Positions 44,518-54,200 of a DNA stretch of 64,000 nt are shown in pieces. Below the pieces are notes generated by a model that was not told the DNA's origin, did not search any database, and saw only the letters and a list, made by a program, of their open reading frames with translations. Origin of the DNA: Cytophagaceae bacterium ABcell3. Its GTDB lineage: Bacteria > Bacteroidota > Bacteroidia > Cytophagales > Cytophagaceae. The number at the start of each line of letters is the position of its first letter. The first letter of the stretch is position 1. Location: contig CP133159.1 of NCBI GenBank assembly GCA_030913385.1, forward strand, positions 704,584 through 768,583, in the 5' to 3' direction. The position numbers and the translations under genes are program-made.

Positions 44518-45597
44518 TCACTGTTTTAGCACAGACTGCACCATTAAAAATTCATTTACATTGTTTTGGTTTATTACGCCGATGACCCTTTCTCCTTCCA
44601 AGACCGGGAAAAACGTACTTTTTGATTTCTGGGCAGCGGCAAATACTTCTGTTAGTTTGTCATCTGCCTGAAAGGTATCAAATTGCCTACGCATGATTTC
44701 TGTTACAGGATGTTCCATTTTATTGTCTTTCAGGGCCGCAAGAATATTATTGGTAGAAACCAAGCCTATAGGTTTGCCTTCATCTTCGACCAGGAAATCT
44801 TGATCTGAACCAGCTAGAAGCTTATCTACCGCATCTTTTACTGTATTTTCAGGATGAAGAACCATAAAACTGGTCATCATTGCATCCCGAATGGTATAGC
44901 CTTTCAATAAATCAAAATGTTGCACATGCAAATTTTCTGCATGGGCGGCATAAAACACAAATATACCTATAAATACTAAAAAGAGGTTGTAAAACAAGCC
45001 TATAAAAATAAATGCAATGGCCACTACTTGCCCTGTTTTGGATGCAATGTTTGTAGCCTTTATCCTGTCCATTTTTAGAGCCAGCAATGCCCGGAAAATT
45101 CTTCCACCGTCCATAGGAAATGCTGGAATGATGTTAAAAAGGACTAATATGACATTGACAGAAAATAGGCTGAACAAAAAGTTTTCCCTTGAAATGGCCG
45201 CTAGTTCCTCTTCCTCTACAGGGATTTGGTCAAACGGTATAAAAAAGAGCAATACAAGTGCTATTGCCACATTTACCGCCGGACCAGCAACGGCAATAGC
45301 CAATTCTTGCTTTGGGTCTTCGGGCATTTTTTCAAGGCTTGCCACCCCGCCAATGGGCAACAGCGTAATTTTGCGGGTGCCGATGTTGTATTTTCTGGCA
45401 GTCAGTGAGTGTCCTAGCTCATGCAATACAACACAGCCAAAAATAGTAAGAACAAAACCGACAGTTAATAAAATGCCTGTCAAATCGGCTCCTCTGCCAG
45501 CTTCGGCAAAGGCGATCCAAGCAATTAGTAGCAGGAAAGTCCAGTGAATTAGAATTCTAATGCCGGCTATCCGGCCAATGTTCCATGACCATTTCAT
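44518..45597 (-). CDS. Site-2 protease (M50 family) with CBS-domain pair
   Basis: A 359-residue inner-membrane zinc protease. The zinc motif is HELGH (59-63) on a membrane helix. The second metal/active segment is NIIPAFPMDGGRIFRALLA (Asp163). Four to six helices make the M50B core. The C-terminal 130 residues are two CBS domains (AMMTSFMVLHPENTVKDAV...; VTEIMRRQFDTFQADDKL...) that probably bind adenine nucleotides and tune activity. Family members cleave membrane-bound anti-sigma factors or signal peptides. The antiporter gene follows with a one-base gap. No anti-sigma gene is nearby to name as substrate. Confidence 0.92.
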   Translation of the reverse strand: MKWSWNIGRIAGIRILIHWTFLLLIAWIAFAEAGRGADLTGILLTVGFVLTIFGCVVLHELGHSLTARKYNIGTRKITLLPIGGVASLEKMPEDPKQELAIAVAGPAVNVAIALVLLFFIPFDQIPVEEEELAAISRENFLFSLFSVNVILVLFNIIPAFPMDGGRIFRALLALKMDRIKATNIASKTGQVVAIAFIFIGLFYNLFLVFIGIFVFYAAHAENLHVQHFDLLKGYTIRDAMMTSFMVLHPENTVKDAVDKLLAGSDQDFLVEDEGKPIGLVSTNNILAALKDNKMEHPVTEIMRRQFDTFQADDKLTEVFAAAQKSKSTFFPVLEGERVIGVINQNNVNEFLMVQSVLKQ

Positions 45598-45769
45598 AAA
45601 AATCCTATTTTAAAAAGCTAATGATGTTACCTGCCTATACTATCAACCAGTGATTGCTGAATAAGGTTATCATTTAGTTTCAGTGAGTAATTTATAAGAA
45701 TGCGATTTAATTATTTTATATCTTTACATAAAAAATTTCCCTTACTCTATTCAATGATATAAATCACTA

Positions 45770-47263
45770 ATGCAAAACCGGATAGTCGTCTTTTTTATTT
45801 TTTCCTTATACCTCGCACTGCATCTTTATACGCTTAATTTAAACCCTTTGCCTTGGTTTGATGAAACTTTTTTTGCTAGTATATCTCTCAGTTTGGCTGA
45901 AACAGGTAAACTAGTACCTGGAGTCACTAAAACCATTCAGGAAGGTCGCGAAATGTTAATTCATGGACCCGTTTATTACTTTTTAGGTGGATTGTCTTTT
46001 GAATTTTTTGGGCTGGGCATTTTTCAGTTCAGGATCATTAATTTTCTTTTTGGCATAGGTTTGGTATTTATTACTGCTAGAATTTTCCGTAACAGATACA
46101 AGGACGCTGATGTGTCGCTACCGGTATTTCTCATAGCTACATTCTTGCTCGACCCTTTCTTTAATTTGAGTCTTCACGAGGGACGTATGGATTTGGTTGC
46201 TGCGTTTTTTGTTTTTACATGTATTTACTTGCTTCTGAAGGGGCTGGAAAATAAGCAGATCATGTACTTTTTGGCATCTGGCCTTTATGGTGCAATGGGT
46301 TTACTGACCACTCCTCGGGTGGCTTTTATTTTTGCTGCTGTTTTTATAGTTTTTTTAGTATTGACTTTTAAAAGGGGGGGGGTAAAAGGCTTGCTGCAAA
46401 TTTTGCTCTGGGGCCTGCCTTTTGTAATTCTTTATGGAATGTGGGTCTGGTACGCTTTTGGCGATTTTGGCGGACTTATTTCCTATTACCAAAGTATTGC
46501 CACAGGAAAACATACGGTAGACGTTACCTTTATCGGGGGCAATTTGTATATACCACGACATGAATACTTGCTTATTGGGGTGGCCGGTATTTCACTTATT
46601 TATGGACTTATTAGAGAAGGTTTCAAGTTTTTTGATGCGCTAATATGTATCAGCATATTGTCTGTGGTGCTTTTTTATCTTTTAGTAAGGGACATGGGGC
46701 CATATTCAGCGTTGATTTTGCCATTTTACTATATAATTATTTTCAAAAGCTTTCACCTCAGTGGGCATTTAACTTTAAAAAACCCGGTAGTTTACTTAAT
46801 GGTTGTTTTATTCGCATTTAACGCAGGCTTTTTCCTCATCAAAAACATTCAGGTACTTTTTGAAAGGTTAGAACGTAATCCTGAAATAGCTTATAGTTTT
46901 ATAGAAGACCATATTCCAGAGGGAAGTAAAGTGGTAGGTGATCCATTGTATTATTATGCCGTGAAGCGGTCTGGCTCCGATTATCAATATGCAGATCTTT
47001 TTGGAACATTAGAAGAAAGAGAGCAAGCATTAACAGAGGAGTGGGGTTATGAATACTTTATAGTCACCGAACAGCTTCGTATGCGTCGTCCAGAGGTTAT
47101 TCGACACTTTTTTGAGCAAGAAGATTTCGTTGAAGTTGCCAGATTAATTAGTAGGCAGAATCCTATCAGCCGGGCTATTTCCAGGCTTGGCATCACTTCT
47201 GACATGGAAAAAGATGGGTATAGTGCTATTATTTATAGAAGAAAAGTAGCTGAAACTCCTTAA
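45770..47263 (+). CDS. GT39-like membrane glycosyltransferase with a G9 tract
   Basis: A 497-residue polytopic protein of the ArnT/PMT type (GT-C fold). The first periplasmic loop carries the Asp-Glu pair in LPWFDETFFASISLSLAETG (about 27-46), the expected catalytic site. Eight to ten helices follow, then a soluble C-terminal domain (about 375-497). It transfers a sugar from a polyprenyl-phosphate donor on the outer face of the inner membrane, and the acceptor is unknown. The coding sequence contains nine G in a row at 46374-46382 (codons for KRGGVK), unusual in this AT-rich DNA and prone to slippage. It lies between the two T9SS cargo clusters, so it may modify surface proteins or polysaccharide. 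Confidence 0.82.
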   Translation: MQNRIVVFFIFSLYLALHLYTLNLNPLPWFDETFFASISLSLAETGKLVPGVTKTIQEGREMLIHGPVYYFLGGLSFEFFGLGIFQFRIINFLFGIGLVFITARIFRNRYKDADVSLPVFLIATFLLDPFFNLSLHEGRMDLVAAFFVFTCIYLLLKGLENKQIMYFLASGLYGAMGLLTTPRVAFIFAAVFIVFLVLTFKRGGVKGLLQILLWGLPFVILYGMWVWYAFGDFGGLISYYQSIATGKHTVDVTFIGGNLYIPRHEYLLIGVAGISLIYGLIREGFKFFDALICISILSVVLFYLLVRDMGPYSALILPFYYIIIFKSFHLSGHLTLKNPVVYLMVVLFAFNAGFFLIKNIQVLFERLERNPEIAYSFIEDHIPEGSKVVGDPLYYYAVKRSGSDYQYADLFGTLEEREQALTEEWGYEYFIVTEQLRMRRPEVIRHFFEQEDFVEVARLISRQNPISRAISRLGITSDMEKDGYSAIIYRRKVAETP

Positions 47264-47360
47264 ATCACCCAAGTTCCAGCAGTTTAGAAATATATAACAA
47301 CAGAAACATTACAAAGGCTAATAGGTTAAGCATACTTTTTATTGCCAGCAATTATTTTAT

Positions 47361-48257
47361 ATGTACTCTTTTAAGATGAAGCCCTTTTTAACTGTTGCAT
47401 TATTGGCAATAGCATTTTCTAGCTATGCGCAACAGTACTACTCTTTTAGCCAATATATGTACAATCCATTGGCTATTAACCCTGCATTTGCGGGATATTA
47501 TCAGGTGCCGGAGGCTACCTTTTCTGCCCGGAGCCAATTAAGCGGAATAGATGGGGCTGGTAGCAGCGTAGCTTTAACCGGACATGGTAAAGGTCCTGGG
47601 CAAAATACCGGACTGGGTGCCTTAGCAAGTAATGACAGAATTGGTGTAAGCAATGTGACCTCTTTTCAAGGAGTGTATTCGTATCAGCTGGTTTCGAAAA
47701 ACAAAAACTCCTATACCTCATGGGGCTATGTGCCTGAAATGCTCTCGTTTGGACTTAGTGCTGGAGTTACTAGATACTATGAGAATCTTACAAGCTTGAA
47801 CATTGATAATGATCCTAATTTTGCTGCTAATGTGAATAGGTTTCTTCCTACGTTCGGTTTCGGTGTTTTCTATAGTAAAGATCCTTTCTATATAGGTGCT
47901 TCTATCCCTCAACTGATGAACAACTTTGGGGCTGACAACATAAATTTGAACAGGCATATTTTTTTGAATAGTGGCGTTCATCTGGAGACCAGTGCCTTTA
48001 CAAAATTGCACCTCAATACCCTTGTCAAGTATGTATATGGTGCACCAGCCCAAGCAGATTTCAACGCTGTTATGACCTTTCATGATACATTCAAATTTGG
48101 GCTAGGCTATCGAACCGTCTCCCTAGTCAATTTTATGACCGGGCTGGATATTTCTAAAAGTTTTCGGATGGCTTATTTTTACGATATCCCTCTCGGAACA
48201 AGCCGAAATATTGCCTTTAGCATTCATGAAATCATGATAAACTACAGGTTTTTTTAA
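47361..48257 (+). CDS. PorP/SprF-family T9SS membrane protein, second
   Basis: A 298-residue outer-membrane protein. ATG 47376 (MKPFLTVALLAIAFSSYAQ) gives the tidiest signal peptide, and the upstream ATG 47361 adds five residues. The PorP/SprF hallmark is YYSFSQYMYNPLAINPAFAGYYQVPEATFSARSQL. Strands continue to the terminal ISxHEIMINYRFF ending in Phe. It is diverged from the first PorP-like protein of this window. It lies 22 bp upstream of the FG-GAP/HYR giant and is probably its partner for surface display. In the first pair the order is reversed (cargo then PorP). Confidence 0.92.
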   Translation: MYSFKMKPFLTVALLAIAFSSYAQQYYSFSQYMYNPLAINPAFAGYYQVPEATFSARSQLSGIDGAGSSVALTGHGKGPGQNTGLGALASNDRIGVSNVTSFQGVYSYQLVSKNKNSYTSWGYVPEMLSFGLSAGVTRYYENLTSLNIDNDPNFAANVNRFLPTFGFGVFYSKDPFYIGASIPQLMNNFGADNINLNRHIFLNSGVHLETSAFTKLHLNTLVKYVYGAPAQADFNAVMTFHDTFKFGLGYRTVSLVNFMTGLDISKSFRMAYFYDIPLGTSRNIAFSIHEIMINYRFF

Positions 48258-48279
48258 TCTAATAAGAAATTAGCATTCA

Positions 48280-51200
48280 ATGAATTACCCTAAATATAAA
48301 TCGGTTGCTGTTTTAGGTGGCATTAATATTAAGCAAGTTTGCTTGCTTCTAATTCTAATATTTAAGGTTGGTCTATCAGACGAGCTTCGCAGTCAATGTC
48401 CACAAGTGCTTGTTACAGATGTGCCAGACTCGTCAATGACTATTGTAAATGCCGTAGATGGTGAGTCGTCAATGGGAAGCCAGGTAATCCATATAGGCGA
48501 CATGAATGGGGATGGCATTAGTGATGTTGCTATATCAGCCCCTACTATGGATGCCGACGAAAGCAACGTAGGCGAAGTTTATGTTTTATTTGGACGAGAA
48601 GGTGGGCTTGATACAGAATTTGACCCAGCATCGCTTGATGGGTCTAACGGTTTTACCATTAGAGGCCATTTTGAAGGCAATAGGCTAGGCGTTTCTAGCC
48701 CTGCTGGCGACTTTAATGGGGATGGTTTTAGTGACTTGGTCGTAGCTGGGCGAGATACCAACTATGTGATATTTGGTGGCACAAACCTACCTGAAGTATT
48801 GTTGGTATCGGACATTGATGGGTCAAACGGTTTTGCTATATATAGAAGCTATTCTAATCCATTTGCTTATACGTATGTCTCCGTGATCGGAAACGGGGAT
48901 TTTGACGGTGATGGTTATGACGATCTTATTTTAAGAACCAGGAATATCATGTCACAGTCTGAAAGTACCTCTTATATTCTTTTTGGAAATGAAGAAAGAA
49001 TTGGTGAGGCATTTGACATTTTTGAACGGGAAGACGAGTGCTTTACATTTACCAGCAGTATCTCCACTTTATTGCCTAGGTATATTGGCGATATTAACAA
49101 TGACGGACTGGACGATATAGCTGTAGGGGCGCCGAATGCTACATCTGGCGAAGGGAATACTGGGAAAGCTTTTGTGGTTTACGGGAGCCAGGATAGGACG
49201 TTGGAAGTCGAACTCTCCAACATGAATGAAGACATTGGTTTTGAAATCATAGGCGAGCAGGATGGTGGCCGTTTTGGCAGCACGGTTTCCTCGGCTGGAG
49301 ACTTCAATAATGACGGCATCGACGATTTTATAATATCTGCACCTGATACAGAAATTGACGGTAATGTTAGGCAAGGGAAGGTTTTTGTAATTTATGGAAG
49401 AGAACAACCTTTTCCTGCAAGCCAAAGCATCCTGGAGTATGGTGGTAGTAGTAAGTTTACCATAGAAGGCAACGTTCAATTTGCCTCATTAGGAAATAGG
49501 GTGGGTTATGCCGGAGATGTGAACAATGATGGCGTGGACGATATAATATTAAGTTCATCATTTAACTCAGGAAGTTTTTGGGTGATTTACGGTAGTCCTG
49601 ATTGGCCGGGGACGGTTTTCAATAGTGGAAGTGTGGATGGTGAGAATGGTTTTAGTGTCCGAGGAACCAATATGATTAGAAATTTTGCACACGCTATTAG
49701 TGCCGCTGGTGATTTTAATAATAATGGGGTTGATGATATAATTATAGGGTCTACTAGTGACAGAAATGCCGGAAACAGCCAAATATTTTATGGCAGGCCG
49801 CAAGGAGACTATATAGATACTATCCCTCCCTCTTTTTCCCGCTGCGACGACAGGGTACAAGCGGCCGGGACTACCTTGCTGGACTATCGGGCCATTGCAG
49901 AAAACCATGTTTCTGACAATTGCGACTTGCCGGTAACCTTGGAGCAAAGCCCAGAACGAGGAACGCCTGTTACTGGTGAAATGGAGGTTGTGTTAACTGC
50001 TACCGACTTTAGCGGAAACAGTAGCCAGTGTGTGTTCAATGTCAACATCAGAGAAGTTTCAGAACTAGAATGCCCGGGAACATTTACCATACCAGACAAT
50101 ACGGACGCCTCCAATAGCTATACACTTTTCGGCCCATATATTGAGCGCCATTTCAGGACATCGGCTGTTGCAGGACTAGGCGATATCAATAACGACGGTT
50201 ATGACGATGTTGGAATCGTTGTCAATAAACATAGGGACTTGGATGAAGACATTCCAAGTGAAGTTTATATTGTATATGGTACTGCTGACGAATTACCTCC
50301 GGCTGATGATCTGTATATGCTGGACGAATCAAGAGTGTCCCGAATCGTTGCTCCTAATACATCTATTATAATTAATGAAATAAGGCAATTAGGAGACATC
50401 AATAATGATGGATATAATGACTTGGCTGTAGTTTCTGAACGCGGTTGCTATATAATTTATGGCTCTGCCAATGGCCTTCCTGAACTTTTTGACCTGGCGG
50501 ATTTAGATGAAACTACAGGTTTTGAAATTCCCCAAGTTTATAATAATAGCATATTTACAATAGGCAGCGCCGGTGATATAAATGGCGATGGAATTAATGA
50601 CATTGTAATTGGTGCGGAGGGAGCAAATCCCAATGGTATGTCTAATGCAGGTCAGGTTTATGTAGTGTATGGTACGCAAACTTTCCCACAATCTTTTGAT
50701 TTAGAAGGCCTGAACGGCAACAATGGTTTTACAATAAATGGTTATGCGGCAAGTGTTAACCTTGGCAGGTCGGTGGATGCGGGAGGAGATATCAATAATG
50801 ACGGGTTTGATGATTTGATAGTTGGTGTACCAGGAGCACGTCCAAATCCGGAGATTACACGAAGTGGCCAAGTGATCGTCATTTATGGAGCTCCCGCCCC
50901 TGAGTCAGCAACTATTGAAACCAGCGACCTTTCTGAAGAAACAGGTTTCTCTATTGATGGTATTACAGATGGAGAATTAGGTGTATCCGTAAGCAGCGGA
51001 TTTGATATTAATAATGATGGGATCAGCGACTTTGTAATTTCCTCACCACAAGCGACCCCTCCGGTTGGCATTGTAAACAGTGGTGCTGGTATAAGTTATG
51101 TGGTATTCGGCCAAACCGACAACTATGGAAACTCTTTTGATCTTAATGAGCTGAATGGAACAAATGGGTTTGCTGTATATGGAAATACTCATATCGGTCA

Positions 51201-54200
51201 GGCAGGATTTAGATTGAGTAAAGCAGGTGATTTTAATAATGATGGTATAGACGACCTATTACTAATCGCTCCTTATGGAAGATATAACGGAAAAGCTTAT
51301 GTTCTTTTCGGTACACATGACTGGGAGCCGTTTTTCCACCTGAGAGACATTAACGGAATTAATGGGCTTCATATAAGAAATACTACACCAGGTGTTGAAC
51401 TCAGAAGTTGTATGTTTGCTGGAGACTTTAATGGTGATGGAATTGACGATATTATACTTGGAGCTCCACCAACATCTTCCTTTAACCCTCTCTGGGGTGC
51501 AAGTTTTATACTCTTCGGAACAGACAAAAAAATAGATAATAAAGCACCCGACTTAACCTGTCCTGAGGATCAAATGTTGACCATTGACAGCGAATTGCCT
51601 GACTTTGGTTCTCTGGCAGAAGTAAGTGACAACTGCGATCAGAATCCTTTTGTAGAACAGAGTCCCATGCCTGAGGTTGTCTTTACCAAAGATACTACCA
51701 TAACCCTAACTGCTACTGACTTAAGCGAAAATGCCAGCAGTTGCACGTTCAGGGTAATAAAGGAACAGTCGCCGCCAGAAATTGTGTGCATAGAAGATCT
51801 GGAAGTAGATTGTAGTGAAATAGAGCTTCTAGATTATACGGAAGTGGTTGAAGTTACGGGAGAAGGGGTAATGACTGTTTTACAGGAGCCAGCGCCAGGT
51901 TCTGAAATTACCGATGGCATGACGGTGACTATTACGGCAGAAAACGAAGGTGGGGTAGAGGAATGTTCGTTTATCATATCTGTGTTAACCTCAACAGAGT
52001 TGCCTGAATTTGATTGCCCAGAAGATCAGGAACTGATGGCTGGAGAGGAAGTGCCTGACTTTACCGCACTAGTTGAAGCGATAGATGGCTGTGGGAATGT
52101 ATTGGAGGTTGCCCAGTCTCCCGAATCCGGCACTGTATTTAGTGAAGAAATTACCGTTACGCTTTCAGCCACCGATGATTATGGCAATGAAGGCTCATGT
52201 ACCTTTGCCATCACCCAAGACATCGTTGCTCCGACCGTTACTTGTCCCGGCGATCAAGAATTAGACTGCGCAGTTACCGAACTGCCAGACTTTACAGAAA
52301 TGGCAGAGGCAAATGGCTCAGAAGAAATAACCCTTACGCAACAACCCTCGCCCGGTACACCTGTATCTGCCGGCATGACAGTGACCATTACTGCGGAGAA
52401 TGACGGAGGTTCGGATGAGTGTACTTTTACCGTTTCCATAGCATCGCCTTCCGAAGGGCCAACAATTACCTGCCCTGGTGACAAAGTTCTGGCAAGCGGT
52501 GAAGAAATACCTGATTATACTGCAGATGTTGAGGCGATGGATGCCTGTGGGAATGTATTGGAGGTTGCCCAGTCTCCCGAATCCGGCACTGTATTTAGTG
52601 AAGAAATTACCGTTACGCTTTCAGCCACCGATGATTATGGCAATGAAGGCTCATGTACCTTTGCCATCACCCAAGACATCGTTGCTCCGACCGTTACTTG
52701 TCCCGGCGATCAAGAATTAGACTGCGCAGTTACCGAACTGCCAGACTTTACAGAAATGGCAGAGGCAAATGGCTCAGAAGAAATAACCCTTACGCAACAA
52801 CCCTCGCCCGGTATACCTGTATCTGCCGGCATGACAATAACCATTACTGCGGAAAATGATGGAGGTACGGATGAATGTACTTTTACCGTTTCCATAGCAG
52901 CGCCTTCCGAAGGGCCAACAATATCCTGCCCTGGTGACAAAGTTCTGGCAAGCGGTGAAGAAATACCTGATTATACTGCAGATGTTGAAGCGATAGATGG
53001 CTGTGGGAATGTATTGGAGGTTACACAGTCTCCCGAGGCAGGCACAGTGTTTAGTGAAGATATTACCGTTACGCTTTCAGCCACCGATGATTATGGTAAT
53101 GAAGGCTCATGTACTTTTGCCATAACCCAAGACATGGTCGCTCCGACCGTTACTTGTCCCGGCGATCAAGAATTAGACTGCGCAGTTACCGAACTGCCAG
53201 ACTTTACAGAAATGGCAGAGGCAAATGGCTCAGAAGAAATAACCCTTACGCAACAACCCTCGCCCGGTATACCTGTTTCTGACGGCATGACAATAACCAT
53301 TACTGCGGAAAATGATGGAGGTACGGATGAATGTACTTTTACCGTTTCCATAGCAGCGCCTTCCGAAGGGCCAACAATATCCTGCCCTGGTGACAAAGTT
53401 CTGGCAAGCGGTGAAGAAATACCTGATTATACTGCAGATGTTGAGGCGATGGATGCCTGTGGGAATGTATTGGAGGTTGCCCAGTCTCCCGAATCCGGCA
53501 CTGTATTTAGTGAAGATATTACCGTTACGCTTTCAGCCACCGATGATTATGGCAATGAAGGCTCATGTACCTTTGCCATCACCCAAGACATCGTTGCTCC
53601 GACCGTTACTTGTCCCGGCGATCAAGAATTAGACTGCGCAGTTACCGAACTGCCAGACTTTACAGAAATGGCAGAGGCAAATGGCTCAGAAGAAATAACC
53701 CTTACGCAACAACCCTCGCCCGGTACACCTGTTTCTGCCGGCATGACAATAACCATTACTGCGGAAAATGATGGAGGTACGGATGAATGTACTTTTACCG
53801 TTTCCATAGCAGCGCCTTCCGAAGGGCCAACAATATCCTGCCCTGGTGACAAAGTTCTGGCAAGCGGTGAAGAAATACCTGATTATACTGCAGATGTTGA
53901 GGCGATGGATGCCTGTGGGAATGTATTGGAGGTTGCCCAGTCTCCCGAATCCGGCACTGTATTTAGTGAAGAAATTACCGTTACCCTTTCAGCCACCGAT
54001 GATTATGGCAATGAAGGCTCATGTACCTTTGCCATCATCCAAGACATCGTTGCTCCGACCGTTACTTGTCCCGGCGATCAAGAATTAGACTGCGCAGTTA
54101 CCGAACTGCCAGACTTTACAGAAATGGCAGAGGCAAATGGCACAGAAGAAATAACCCTTACACAACAACCCTCGCCCGGTATACCTGTTTCTGCCGGCAT

